The notes beneath the pieces were generated by a model. It was not told where the DNA came from. It searched no databases and was given only the letters and a program-made list of their open reading frames with translations. A stretch of 64,000 bases of DNA from Halomonas sp. 25-S5 (GTDB taxonomy: Bacteria; Pseudomonadota; Gammaproteobacteria; Pseudomonadales; Halomonadaceae): NCBI RefSeq assembly GCF_029889845.1, contig NZ_JARANV010000001.1, positions 343,009 to 407,008 of the forward strand, given 5' to 3'. Each line of letters opens with the position of its first letter. The stretch's first letter is position 1. The position numbers were made by a program, and so were the translations under genes. Below, piece after piece: positions 46,955 to 54,646 of the stretch.

Positions 46955-48379
46955 CTACAGGTCCGCCAGGTAATCTCGACCGAGGGTCACCTCGACCTCT
47001 CGGCCGGTCTCCCTCGCCCACTGCTCGATACTGGCCTTGAAGGCGAGCTGGGCGTCGTGGTCGCCGTGCACGAGGCGGATGTGGCGCGGCGGGTGGCGCA
47101 TGCGGCGGATGAAGGCGAGCAGGTTGTGCTGGTCGGCGTGGGCGGAGTAGCCACTGACGGTCTCGATATGCGCGCGGATGTCGAGGCGCTCGCCGTCGAG
47201 CAGCACCCAGCCGCCGCGCGGCCCGTAGCGCTGGATGTCGCGGCCCGGGGTGCCGGCGCCCTGATAGCCGATGAACACCACGGCGTGGCGCGGGTCACCC
47301 AGCATGCGCCTGAGGTAGTTGACCACCCGCCCGCCGGTGACCATGCCGCTGGCGGCGATCACCACCGCGGGGCGATGGGTGCGCGCCAGGTAGTCCACCG
47401 TCTGCTCGTGCTCGGCGTGGTCGTTCACGGTGTAGAGGTTATCGAAGCTCAGCGGGTGGCGGCCGCCGCGCAGCCGTCGGTGAGCCTCGGCATCCCACCA
47501 GGGCCTGAGCTCGCGGTACACCTGAGTGAAGCGCGCGGCCAGGGGCGAGTCGACGATGATCTCGAGCTCGCGCCAGCGCGGATCCGTGGCACCGTGGATC
47601 AGCCCCTCGAGCTCGTAGAGCAGCTCCTGGGTGCGGCCGATGCTGAAGGCGGGAATCACCACGCTGCCGGCGTTGTGAAGGGCCCGGTCGATGGCGCCCT
47701 TGAGCCGGGCGCGGCGGGTGGTGCGGTCCTCGTGGGTGCGATCGCCATAGGTGCTCTCGATCACCAGGGTGTCGGCGCGATACGGCGGCCTCGGCGCCGG
47801 CAGCAGCGGCGCGTAGGGCGCGCCCAGGTCGCCGGAGAACACCGTGCGGTGGGTCTCGCCCGTGGTGCGGTCGCGCACGTCGACCTCCACATAGGCCGAG
47901 CCGAGGATATGCCCGGCGCGCTGCAGCTTGATGCGGACATGGTGGCGCGCGTCGTCGATCAGGGTATGCCACTGTCGGTAGTCCAGCGGCACCAGCCGGT
48001 CTTCCACCTCTGCCAGGAAGCGCTCGATCAGCGCCCGGTCGCGGGTGAAGCCGATCTTCAGCGCGTCCTCGATCACCAGCGGCAGCAGCCGCGCGGAGGG
48101 CACCGAGCAGAGGATCGGCCCTTTGTAACCGGCGGCCAGCAGATAGGGCAGCCGGCCGATATGGTCGATGTGCACGTGGGTCACGATCAGCGCCAGCACG
48201 TCGTCGACCGGGAAGCGCACCCGGTGCTGCTCGAGGCTGTCGAGGTGGTCGGCGTCCTGGCCCTGGAAGAGCCCGCAATCCACCAGCAGCGCGCGGTCCT
48301 CGCTGACCTGCAGGCGGTGGCAGCTGCCGGTCACGCCTTCCGCGGCGCCGTGGTGGCGTATCTGTGGAGTGTTGTGCAT
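46955..48379 (-). CDS. Beta-CASP metallo-beta-lactamase-fold RNase-like protein
   Basis: A 474-residue protein. The MBL core has LIVTHVHIDHIGRLPYLLAA (HxHxDH) and TVFSGDLGAPYAPLLP (motif 4 Asp). The beta-CASP and RMMBL parts follow: PAVVIAASGMVTGGRVVNYL, SGYSAHADQHNLLAFIRRM and RLVHGDHDAQLAF. This is the YSH1/CPSF-like bacterial group, generally exo- or endoribonucleases. ATG 48379 (MHNTPQIRHHGAAEGVTGSC) has GGGAGG upstream and puts the MBL fold at the N-terminus; longer frames are shadows. Confidence 0.88.
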   Translation of the reverse strand: MHNTPQIRHHGAAEGVTGSCHRLQVSEDRALLVDCGLFQGQDADHLDSLEQHRVRFPVDDVLALIVTHVHIDHIGRLPYLLAAGYKGPILCSVPSARLLPLVIEDALKIGFTRDRALIERFLAEVEDRLVPLDYRQWHTLIDDARHHVRIKLQRAGHILGSAYVEVDVRDRTTGETHRTVFSGDLGAPYAPLLPAPRPPYRADTLVIESTYGDRTHEDRTTRRARLKGAIDRALHNAGSVVIPAFSIGRTQELLYELEGLIHGATDPRWRELEIIVDSPLAARFTQVYRELRPWWDAEAHRRLRGGRHPLSFDNLYTVNDHAEHEQTVDYLARTHRPAVVIAASGMVTGGRVVNYLRRMLGDPRHAVVFIGYQGAGTPGRDIQRYGPRGGWVLLDGERLDIRAHIETVSGYSAHADQHNLLAFIRRMRHPPRHIRLVHGDHDAQLAFKASIEQWARETGREVEVTLGRDYLADL

Positions 48380-48476
48380 GCGAGTGGCCTCCCTGCCGGC
48401 TATCCAGTACCCGCTATCCGATGCCCTCAGTGTAGGCAAGATTGGCGTCGGGGCAGCTGCCCCGGGGCGCAGCCTT

Positions 48477-49322
48477 TCAGCCGCTGTCCGGGTCGACCCG
48501 CAGGGCCTCGGCCAGTGCCTTCTCCCAGCGCGGGTCGCCCTGCCCGCAGGCGATGAAGCCGGGGTTGAGCAGGCTCTCGCCCTGGTTGCAGCGCAGCGGT
48601 TCAAGCGTTTCGACATTCAGCACCTGGCCGCCGGCGGCGGTCACGATGGCCTGGGCGGCGGCGGTATCCCACTCGTGGGTGGGCGCCAGGCGCGGGTAGA
48701 GGTCGGCCTGGCCCTCGGCGATCAGGCAGAACTTCAGCGAGCTGCCAATGTTCAGCGTGGCATGCGCGGGTAGTGCCCGGCAGAAGGTCTCGAACGCGGC
48801 CAGGCCGTTGCGCCGGCTGCCCGCCACCTGCCAGGGCTCGCGCTCGGGATCGGGCAGCTCACGTACACCGATGGCGCGTTCACGCCCCCCTTCGCGGCGA
48901 AAGGCCCCCTGCCCCACCTGGCCCCACCAGGTCACGTCGCCCTCGGGCAGCGCCGGGGCATGCACGATGCCGAACACCGGCACCCCGGCCTCGACCAGCG
49001 CCACATTGAGGGTGAACTCGCCGTTGCCGGCAACGAATTCCCGGGTGCCGTCCAGGGGGTCGACCAGCCAGTAGCGCTCCCAGTGCCGACGGGTGGCGAA
49101 AGCGGTCGCGTCGGATTCCTCGGAGAGCACCGGCAGCCCCGGCAACTCGCGCTCGAGCAGCGCCAGCAAGGCATGGTGGGCGGCCATGTCGGCCTCGGTG
49201 AGGGGGCTGTCGTCGGCCTTGTGCTCGACGGTGAAGCCCCGGCGATAGATCGCCATTACCTCGCGCCCGGCGGCGTCCACGCCGGCGATCAGCCGCTCGA
49301 TGGCAGGATGTTCCAGCCTCAT
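48477..49322 (-). CDS. cysQ: 3'(2'),5'-bisphosphate nucleotidase CysQ, second copy
   Basis: A 281-residue inositol-monophosphatase-fold enzyme: DSPLTEADMAAHHALLALLE, LPVLSEESDATAF, YWLVDPLDGTREFVAGNGEF and EWDTAAAQAIVTAAGGQVLN give the full metal-binding set. It is clearly diverged from the copy in the cys operon (22069-22851), so it is an old paralogue and probably the housekeeping PAP phosphatase, leaving the other for the sulfation module (inference). Confidence 0.9.
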   Translation of the reverse strand: MRLEHPAIERLIAGVDAAGREVMAIYRRGFTVEHKADDSPLTEADMAAHHALLALLERELPGLPVLSEESDATAFATRRHWERYWLVDPLDGTREFVAGNGEFTLNVALVEAGVPVFGIVHAPALPEGDVTWWGQVGQGAFRREGGRERAIGVRELPDPEREPWQVAGSRRNGLAAFETFCRALPAHATLNIGSSLKFCLIAEGQADLYPRLAPTHEWDTAAAQAIVTAAGGQVLNVETLEPLRCNQGESLLNPGFIACGQGDPRWEKALAEALRVDPDSG

Positions 49323-49359
49323 GCAGAGTCTCCCTTACCGACATCTACGACTTACGTCG

Positions 49360-49387
49360 TAGACAAGCGTTTGACCTCGGGTACAAT
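49360..49387 (+). promoter_or_regulatory. Sigma-70-type promoter for the small ORF at 49439
   Basis: TAGACA (49360-49365), 16-bp spacer, TACAAT (49382-49387). Good match to the consensus in the gap between the divergent cysQ and the small gene. Confidence 0.55.
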
Positions 49388-49438
49388 GAAAACCGCTTCC
49401 ATATCGATCAACCGGCCACCAGGCCTCGGAGACGCCTC

Positions 49439-49621
49439 ATGACCGTTATGCCATTTGCCCCCCTCGGGGACCAGCCGCTGCCGGCGCGAGCGCAGCAATC
49501 GGCCCGTCGTCGCCGCCGCAACGAACGATTCCTGACGCTATGGAGCCGCTCCGGCACGCGGCTGCACGGCAAGGCCTCCCGCACGCCCCGCGCTCATCGC
49601 CTGCCGCGCGTCCATTTCTGA
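49439..49621 (+). CDS. Small arginine-rich protein, unknown
   Basis: A 60-residue, very basic frame (QQSARRRRRNERFLTLWSRS, then HGKASRTPRAHRLP). It has a good promoter (49360-49387) and a GGAGA ribosome-binding site six bases before ATG, which is why I keep it despite its size and GC-rich surroundings. I do not recognise a family. It lies between divergent cysQ and convergent mscL. Confidence 0.45.
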   Translation: MTVMPFAPLGDQPLPARAQQSARRRRRNERFLTLWSRSGTRLHGKASRTPRAHRLPRVHF

Positions 49622-49627
49622 GCCTCA

Positions 49628-50074
49628 TCACTCTCTCGTTGCATCCCCGCGCGCCGGCGTGTTGCGCAGTTCATCGCGGATCTCGCGCAGCAGCAGGATC
49701 TCCTCCGGCGGTGCCGTGGGTGGCGTGGGCGCCTTGGCCTGCTGGCGGCGCAGGCGGTTGATGCCCTTGATCAGCAGAAAGACGGCGAAGGCCACGATCA
49801 GAAAGCTGACCACGTTGTTGACGAACACGCCGATGTTGAGCGTCACCGCCCCGGCGGCCGTGGCCTCGGCCAGGGTGGCGTAGGGCCCCTCGCCCTTGAG
49901 TACCAGGAAGATATCGGAGAAGTCGACGCCGCCCATCAGCAGCCCGATGGGCGGCATCAGCACGTCCTTCACCAGGCTCTGCACGATGGTGCCGAAGGCC
50001 CCGCCGACGATGATCCCCACCGCCATGTCCACCACGTTGCCGCGCACGGCAAATTCCTTGAACTCCCTCAGCAT
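49628..50074 (-). CDS. mscL: Large-conductance mechanosensitive channel MscL
   Basis: A 148-residue channel protein. The N-terminal helix and TM1 are canonical ([20 protein letters not shown] then [20 protein letters not shown]), TM2 is [20 protein letters not shown], and the C-terminal helix [15 protein letters not shown] is present. It releases solutes on hypo-osmotic shock, useful for a salt-adapted bacterium. Single gene, minus strand, followed within six bases by the convergent small ORF. Confidence 0.97.
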   Translation of the reverse strand: MLREFKEFAVRGNVVDMAVGIIVGGAFGTIVQSLVKDVLMPPIGLLMGGVDFSDIFLVLKGEGPYATLAEATAAGAVTLNIGVFVNNVVSFLIVAFAVFLLIKGINRLRRQQAKAPTPPTAPPEEILLLREIRDELRNTPARGDATRE

Positions 50075-50205
50075 GCCTCGCTCTCCCCACGGTTGATAGC
50101 GGGTGACAGAATACCAGACGCCGGCAGCGCCCTGCCCTGGATAGGCAGGGCTATCGCATGAACAGAAGAGTTCTCATCGGGGTAGATGGTGAAATGCGCT
50201 TGAAG

Positions 50206-50230
50206 AATGGGGGTCTGTCCCCGATTAGCC
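50206..50230. repeat. GGGGTCTGTCCCC palindromic repeat, copy 1
   Basis: Plus strand AATGGGGGTCTGTCCCCGATTAGCC form. Read on the minus strand it supplies the TAA stop (GGC-TAA-TCGG) of the HEPN gene ending at 50225. Confidence 0.9.
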
Positions 50231-50701
50231 CTGCGGCGGCATTCGATAGTGGCTGCTGAACGACTTTACGTGCTCCAGCGCGGCGAGCAGCTCTTCTCCC
50301 AGTGTGAAGGCCTTGTTGAGCAGGCTTGCCTGGATATCGGGATCGTCGGGATAGTCATGAGAAAACTGATTGCGCATTTCGCGAAAACGCAACCACTGGG
50401 CGGCCGATCGAATGGCACCGATCTTCTCCAGGCGGTTGAGCTTGTCGATGAAGGCCGGGAACTCGCCCGGCTCCTGGGTCAGCTCGAGCACGCCGGGCAG
50501 GAGTCGTGCCCCCATGGCATCCTGAAGCTTGGAAAACCGGATCACGAATTGATCCACCACCGCGAGGTCCATTGGCGTGAAGTCGGCCAGGTCCTCAGGC
50601 GCGACAGGGAAGCGGTGTTTCAGTGTGCCCATCGCCCAGCGCAGTCGTTCAGCATGGCGTTCGCAGATGTCCAGGCTTCCCTCGAATGCTTCGTGGTTCA
50701 C
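50225..50701 (-). CDS. HEPN toxin-like protein of a HEPN-MNT pair
   Basis: A 158-residue helical protein starting at a GTG that overlaps the antitoxin TGA. The HEPN RNase motif R-x4-6-H is visible in REMRNQFSHDYPDDPDIQAS (R-N-x3-H form) and the rest of the helical pattern (NRLEKIGAIRSAAQWLRFRE) fits HepT-like RNases. Known HEPN-MNT pairs neutralise the HEPN by AMPylation near this motif. Its stop codon lies inside a palindromic repeat. Confidence 0.82.
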   Translation of the reverse strand: MNHEAFEGSLDICERHAERLRWAMGTLKHRFPVAPEDLADFTPMDLAVVDQFVIRFSKLQDAMGARLLPGVLELTQEPGEFPAFIDKLNRLEKIGAIRSAAQWLRFREMRNQFSHDYPDDPDIQASLLNKAFTLGEELLAALEHVKSFSSHYRMPPQG

Positions 50702-51000
50702 AGTGCCACTCCCGTCTCCCTCGCCACGCGATGCACCGGCAGATCCGGGCTCGCCTGTCGGCAGATCACCAGATCGATCTTCTGCTCACCCAGGCGCTGA
50801 TGCAGCTCCACCATGGCAGTAAGCTTGGCCTCCACAATCTCGTCGGGGTCCTGCAGTTCCGGCTCTATGAACAAGTCGATATCCCCGCCTCGAGCCTGGT
50901 CATCCGCCCGGGAACCGAACAGCAGAATGCGAGTTGAGGCACCAAAATGGCGCGTCAGGATCGTTACGATCTCTTGGCGTTCTCGATCGCTCAAGCGCAT
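50698..51000 (-). CDS. MNT nucleotidyltransferase antitoxin of the HEPN-MNT pair
   Basis: A 100-residue minimal nucleotidyltransferase. The catalytic motif GSRADDQARGGDIDLFIEPE contains G-S-x8-D-x-D. ATG 51000 has GGAGG six bases upstream; a GTG 15 bases earlier is the alternative. It overlaps the HEPN gene by four bases (GTGA), the usual arrangement of such pairs. Confidence 0.88.
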   Translation of the reverse strand: MRLSDRERQEIVTILTRHFGASTRILLFGSRADDQARGGDIDLFIEPELQDPDEIVEAKLTAMVELHQRLGEQKIDLVICRQASPDLPVHRVARETGVAL

Positions 51001-51072
51001 CACTGCCTCCGCCACTCGCGTTTTATGCCTGTAAGTTTAGCATGGGCCCCTTAGCAGACCGGCATCTTGTGC

Positions 51073-51123
51073 TGGGAATGGGTGGGAATGGGGGTGGGAA
51101 TGGGGGTCTGTCCCCGATTAGCC
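51073..51123. repeat. GGGGTCTGTCCCC repeat, copy 2, with partial tandem copies
   Basis: One full copy (51099-51123) is preceded by two or three partial GTGGGAATGGG copies, as if the 5' part had been duplicated. Confidence 0.85.
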
Positions 51124-51127
51124 CCCG

Positions 51128-51167
51128 CCAGCAGGCCGCCGATCGAGGAGGATCGGCGGCCTGCTGG
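51128..51167. terminator. Perfect 17-bp hairpin downstream of the phasin gene
   Basis: Arms CCAGCAGGCCGCCGATC and its complement, 6-nt loop. It lies 39 bp past the phasin stop (minus strand). There is no T tract, but its strength and position suggest transcript termination or mRNA 3'-end protection. Confidence 0.65.
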
Positions 51168-51205
51168 TGACTTATGCTATCCCCGGCCCGTGGGCCGGGA
51201 CAGGC

Positions 51206-51625
51206 TTACTTGGCCTTGGGCGCAGTTTCCTTGACGGCCTTGGTGGCGGTCTCGGTAGCGCCCTTGGCGGTTTCCTGGGCTTGCTTGACGTTGCTCTCGG
51301 TCAGCTTTTGGCTTTCCTCGGCGAACTCCTGCTGCAGGGCCACAACCTTCTCGGCGTCGCCCTTCAGGCGCTCGGTCAGCTCGTTGGCGACCTGCTGCTG
51401 GCCTTCCATGTAGTTCTTGAGGCCTTCGGCATCCTTGACCTCGACCAGGCTACGCAGCTGCGCCAGGCTGGTGTCGGCGTAGGCACGAGTCGCCTCGAGC
51501 TGGGCATTGATCAGCTTCTCGGTGGTATCGACCGAGAGTGCGGCGAAGGCGCGTGCCGGAGCGAACATGGATTCCAGCTGGGCGGTGTCGAAGTGCTTGG
51601 TATCAAAGGCGAAAAAGTTGGTCAT
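51206..51625 (-). CDS. Phasin family protein
   Basis: A 139-residue amphipathic helical protein starting MTNFFAFDTKHFDTAQLESM behind AGGAGG. Phasin landmarks: FAALSVDTTEKLINAQLEAT, ATRAYADTSLAQLRSLVEVK and a C-terminal Ala/Thr/Lys-rich tail (TATKAVKETAPKAK). Phasins coat polyhydroxyalkanoate granules; the gene is alone here, apart from other PHA genes. The longer upstream frame extends into a poor region and was cut at the ATG with the ribosome-binding site. Confidence 0.88.
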   Translation of the reverse strand: MTNFFAFDTKHFDTAQLESMFAPARAFAALSVDTTEKLINAQLEATRAYADTSLAQLRSLVEVKDAEGLKNYMEGQQQVANELTERLKGDAEKVVALQQEFAEESQKLTESNVKQAQETAKGATETATKAVKETAPKAK

Positions 51626-51833
51626 GATGGAACCTCCTGGGTTCTGGATGACGTGGAACGGGAGAGCCCCGCTCTGCTGCAGTGCACAATAGCAAAGAGT
51701 TTTGTGCAGTGCAACATCCACCACGCCCTCTACCAAACCCTCGCTGGATGACAGGCGCTATCACCGATCTCGTACAGCAGCCGGCCCTCGGCTAGGCCAT
51801 GCTTGGCGTAGCGTCGCCGATTCCGAGGCCCTC

Positions 51834-52541
51834 ATGACCCGTCGCGCCCGCCTGCTGCTGCCCGGCACCCCGCTGCATCTCATTCAGCGCGGCAACAACC
51901 GCAGCGTCTGCTTTGCCGACGGCGACGACTGCCAGGCCTACCTGACCCTGCTGGACGAGGTCAGCCGTGCCTGCGGCGTGGCGATTCACGCCTATGTGCT
52001 GATGACCAACCATGTGCATCTGCTGGCCACCCCGGCGCAGGATCCGCAGGCGATCAGCGCAATGATGAAACGGCTCGGCCAGGTCTATGTACAGCGCTTC
52101 AACCGCCGCTACCGGCGCACCGGCACCCTGTTCGAGGGGCGCTTTCGCTCCTGCCTGGTGGCCGAAGCCCGCTACCTGCTGGCCTGTCACGCCTATATCG
52201 AACTCAACCCGCTGCGCGCCGGCATGGTGGCGCATCCGGCGGAGTACCGCTGGTCAAGCTATGCCGCCAATGCCCAGGGCAGCCCTGATCCGATCATCAC
52301 GCCCCATGCGGTGATCCGTGAGCTGGGCGCCACCCCCATCGAGCGCCATGCAGGCTACCGCGAGCTGTTTCGTGAGTATCTGGAGGAAGGGCTTGTCGAC
52401 GAGATCCGCCAGGTCACCCACAGCGGGCTGGTGCTGGGAACGCCGCGCTTCCAGCAGCAGGTCGCCGAACTGCTGGGCCGACGCACCGTGCGCGGCACGC
52501 CGGGGCGCAAGCCCAGGCCCCCACGGGCGGATGTCGAATAA
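51834..52541 (+). CDS. REP-associated tyrosine transposase (RAYT, Y1/HUH)
   Basis: A 235-residue single-strand DNA transposase-like protein. It begins MTRRARLLLPGTPLHLIQRG followed by NNRSVCF (family opening). The HUH motif is MTNHVHLLATP, and the catalytic Tyr region is MMKRLGQVYVQRFNRRYRRT followed by GTLFEGRFRS. RAYTs act on REP sequences scattered through their host genome. A copy of the 25-bp GGGGTCTGTCCCC repeat begins five bases after its stop and ten more copies lie within 8 kb, making these its likely substrates (inference). Confidence 0.9.
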   Translation: MTRRARLLLPGTPLHLIQRGNNRSVCFADGDDCQAYLTLLDEVSRACGVAIHAYVLMTNHVHLLATPAQDPQAISAMMKRLGQVYVQRFNRRYRRTGTLFEGRFRSCLVAEARYLLACHAYIELNPLRAGMVAHPAEYRWSSYAANAQGSPDPIITPHAVIRELGATPIERHAGYRELFREYLEEGLVDEIRQVTHSGLVLGTPRFQQQVAELLGRRTVRGTPGRKPRPPRADVE

Positions 52542-52545
52542 AGGG

Positions 52546-52570
52546 AAAGGGGGTCTGTCCCCGATTATTC
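52546..52570. repeat. GGGGTCTGTCCCC repeat, copy 3
   Basis: Directly after the RAYT stop. Its CGATTATTCG end is duplicated (to 52582), and the minus-strand TAATCGG of the duplicate contains the stop of the YoeB-like toxin gene. Confidence 0.88.
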
Positions 52571-52575
52571 GCCGA

Positions 52576-52839
52576 TTATTCGTAGTGACTCCATAGACGG
52601 AGCACTTTGACCACACGCTCGTCATCAATCACCTGGTACACCAGCCGGTGTTGAATGTTGATGCGGCGGGAGTAGGCGCCAGAAAGATCACCCACCAGCT
52701 TTTCAAAGGGAGGCGGCTTACGGTAAGGGTCTTCCGACAGCAGAGCCAGCAGCTCCTGCGCCTTTGGCTTCAGGCCACTCGACGCCAGCTTCCTGGCATC
52801 TTTCTGGGCCTGCTTGGTGTAAACCAGCTTCCATGTCAC
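52576..52839 (-). CDS. Txe/YoeB-family toxin
   Basis: An 87-residue RelE-fold mRNA interferase: WKLVYTKQAQKDARKLASSG at the start and GDLSGAYSRRINIQHRLVYQ near residue 56, ending VVKVLRLWSHYE. The Glu/Arg/His/Tyr catalytic set of YoeB (R..NI.HRLVY, WSHY end) is intact. GTG 52839 overlaps the antitoxin TGA. The stop codon belongs to the adjacent palindromic repeat. Confidence 0.9.
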   Translation of the reverse strand: MTWKLVYTKQAQKDARKLASSGLKPKAQELLALLSEDPYRKPPPFEKLVGDLSGAYSRRINIQHRLVYQVIDDERVVKVLRLWSHYE

Positions 52840-53078
52840 CAATCCAACGCCTCGTCGCACTCATCGACAGGAGTATCCATTCCTTCTCGAAGGGTTTCGC
52901 GCATACCGGGCACGGAAAGCAAGTAGAGCGTTTCCTGAATGGCAGACCAGTCCTCCTCGGACACCAGAACCGCCTTGTTGCGCTTCCCCATGATGACGAT
53001 GGGCTGATGGGACTCGGCGGCCTGATCGATCAACCGATAAAGGTTGCCGCGTGCCTCGGTCGCTGTGATACCGGTCAT
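52836..53078 (-). CDS. YefM/Phd-family antitoxin
   Basis: An 80-residue antitoxin starting MTGITATEARGNLYRLIDQA, the Phd/YefM DNA-binding opening, followed by HQPIVIMGKRNKAVLVSEED and WSAIQETLYLLSVPGM. The acidic C-terminus (DTPVDECDEALDW) would wrap the toxin. Precedes the toxin with a four-base overlap. Confidence 0.92.
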   Translation of the reverse strand: MTGITATEARGNLYRLIDQAAESHQPIVIMGKRNKAVLVSEEDWSAIQETLYLLSVPGMRETLREGMDTPVDECDEALDW

Positions 53079-53187
53079 GATGCACCTCATACATGATCCA
53101 ACCTCACAGGATTGTAAGCCTTTCAAGACGTACGTCAAGACGAACGTAACTGGCCGGCCGCGACACAGCCTCAGAGATGAGGAAAGA

Positions 53188-53212
53188 AATGGGGGTCTGT
53201 CCCCGATTAGCC
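53188..53212. repeat. GGGGTCTGTCCCC repeat, copy 4
   Basis: Full copy between the divergent yefM-like and higB-like genes, ending eight bases before the -35 box of the latter. Confidence 0.9.
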
Positions 53213-53219
53213 CTAGCCT

Positions 53220-53248
53220 TTGAAAAGTGTGTCTCGGCACGATACACT
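53220..53248 (+). promoter_or_regulatory. Sigma-70-type promoter of the HigBA-like pair
   Basis: TTGAAA (53220-53225), 17-bp spacer, TACACT (53243-53248), 37 bp before the toxin start. Confidence 0.6.
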
Positions 53249-53285
53249 GAAATCCATCTGAAGCGCTCCTCGGGGACCTGGCACG

Positions 53286-53564
53286 GTGATCCTCACGATC
53301 AAGCATAAGGGCCTTCAGGGCCTGTACTTGAAAGGGTCATCGAAAGGCCTTCGCCCCGACCACGTGAACAAGCTCAGACGGATCCTGGCCGCGCTCGACC
53401 AAGCCAGGCGGCCCGCCGACATGGATATTCCTGGTTTCCGCCTTCATTCCCTGAAGGAGCAGTACAAGGATCACTGGTCGGTCAGCGTGAGCGGCAACTG
53501 GCGCGTGATATGGCGGTTCACCGGAGAGGATGTCGAATTGGTGGACTACCTGGACTACCACTGA
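53286..53564 (+). CDS. HigB-like RelE-fold toxin
   Basis: A 92-residue toxin starting at GTG. GLRPDHVNKLRRILAALDQA and PGFRLHSLKEQYKDHWSVSV followed by SGNWRVIWRFTGEDVELVDY-LDYH are the hallmarks of the HigB/proteic-killer (toxin first) group. The paired antitoxin begins 70 bp downstream. Complete. Confidence 0.9.
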   Translation: MILTIKHKGLQGLYLKGSSKGLRPDHVNKLRRILAALDQARRPADMDIPGFRLHSLKEQYKDHWSVSVSGNWRVIWRFTGEDVELVDYLDYH

Positions 53565-53634
53565 TCACGTGGCCGGGGGGGTGAGAGGACTTGCCCCGGG
53601 GTTACCGTGCGGATTCCCGTAAGAGGAGATGATC

Positions 53635-53925
53635 ATGAACACCACTGGAATGCACAATCCGCCGCACCCCGGCGAGATGCTGCGTGAGGATGTCCTGGAC
53701 GCCCTGGGTATCTCGGTCGCGGAGACGGCCCGTCGCCTCGGCATGTCTCGGGTCGCCCTTTCACGGGTCCTCCACGGGCATGCCGCCATTTCGCCGGCTC
53801 TGGCCGTGCGCCTGGAGCGCGCCGGCGCCGGCACTGCGCGACACTGGCTTGCGATGCAGACCGCCTATGACCTCTGGCAAGCCGAGCACAGCGAACAGCC
53901 CGAGGTACGACAATTGGCCTCTTGA
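53635..53925 (+). CDS. HigA-like XRE antitoxin
   Basis: A 96-residue HTH protein: MHNPPHPGEMLREDVLDALG then ISVAETARRLGMSRVALSRV and LHGHAAISPALAVRLERAG are the HigA signature. ATG 53635 has AAGAGGAG upstream; the ATG six bases earlier is also in frame. It should repress its own promoter at 53220-53248 together with the toxin. Confidence 0.92.
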   Translation: MNTTGMHNPPHPGEMLREDVLDALGISVAETARRLGMSRVALSRVLHGHAAISPALAVRLERAGAGTARHWLAMQTAYDLWQAEHSEQPEVRQLAS

Positions 53926-53931
53926 ACTGGA

Positions 53932-53956
53932 AATGGGGGTCTGTCTCCGATTAGCC
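53932..53956. repeat. GGGGTCTGTCCCC repeat, copy 5
   Basis: One change from the consensus (TCTGTCTCCGATTAGCC). Read on the minus strand, GGC-TAA provides the stop codon of the XRE antitoxin gene ending at 53951. Confidence 0.88.
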
Positions 53957-54232
53957 CGCCAGGTCGCGCAGCGCCTCGGGGTGCTTTTCCGCCACACGCA
54001 GCAAGGTACGCGCAGTACCGGTAGGCTCACGCCGACCCTGCTCCCAACCACGTAATGTGCCGGGGCTAACGTCCAATAGCTCGGCAAACTCCTTTTGCGA
54101 GAGTCCCAACCGATGGCGAATCTGAGCAGCCATGGGGACCTCGACCCGAGTGACCCGAACCGCCTCACCACGCTTCATCTGGCGCACGGACTCCAGAAGA
54201 TCACGCCCAAACTGATCCAGTTCTTTATCCAT
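53951..54232 (-). CDS. XRE-family antitoxin (NadS/HigA2-like)
   Basis: A 93-residue protein: FGRDLLESVRQMKRGEAVRV at the start and an HTH in RHRLGLSQKEFAELLDVSPG followed by TLRGWEQGRREPTGTARTLL. This is the antitoxin group that follows RelE/HigB-like toxins. Its partner toxin just upstream (54225-54529) is broken, so this is a surviving antitoxin, perhaps now a plain repressor. Terminal codons come from the palindromic repeat. Confidence 0.9.
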   Translation of the reverse strand: MDKELDQFGRDLLESVRQMKRGEAVRVTRVEVPMAAQIRHRLGLSQKEFAELLDVSPGTLRGWEQGRREPTGTARTLLRVAEKHPEALRDLAG

Positions 54233-54529
54233 GGTCCAGCTCCTCTCTCAATTGTCTCAACAGCGATGCGGGCAGATTGTCAAACTTCGACTTCGAGTAC
54301 ACGATCAGCAACCATACCTGGCCATCATCGAGGGTGTTGTAGCGATGCCTTGGCGCCGCCAGCGGACCTTTCGTACACCACCCGTGCCCGGAATGACATC
54401 TCCTGCCAGAGGATCTGCAGCAAGCCAGGTAATGAAGGCCTCTCGCTCATCATCTTGCCAGATCTGCTCCGCATAACGCCGAAACATGGCAGTTTCGATA
54501 ACCGTGTACATGGAACCATGATACGTCAA
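54225..54529 (-). pseudogene. RelE/HigB-type toxin with an internal frameshifting deletion
   Basis: From ATG 54529 the frame reads VIETAMFRRYAEQIWQDDER, GDVIPGTGGVRKVRWRRQG and then goes out of frame to a stop at 54305. The missing end is present in the next frame: YNTLDDGQVWLLIVYSKSKF and DNLPASLLRQLREELDHG, ending over the antitoxin start. The GKrGGvRVIY segment between the two parts is absent, so a deletion of roughly eight to nine codons explains the shift. The essential RVIYY strand is lost, so the toxin is dead. Confidence 0.82.
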
Positions 54530-54561
54530 TGACGCACTCCCCGCAAGGAGAGCACCACAAC

Positions 54562-54645
54562 GCCAGCGGCCGGCATCTCGGCCGCTGGGTGATTCAGGCC
54601 AGGTGGAAAATGGAGGTCGGAAAATGGGGGTCTCCCCGATTAGCC
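54562..54645. repeat. Composite repeat: GCGGCCGGC palindrome plus degenerate GGGG...CCCC copy 6
   Basis: A shortened palindrome CAGCGGCCGGCATCTCGGCC-GCTG with the linker GGGTGATTCAGGCC, then a GGGGGTCTCCCCGATTAGCC copy that lacks the central TG. The DUF2442 stop lies at its right border. Confidence 0.85.
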
Positions 54646-54646
54646 A

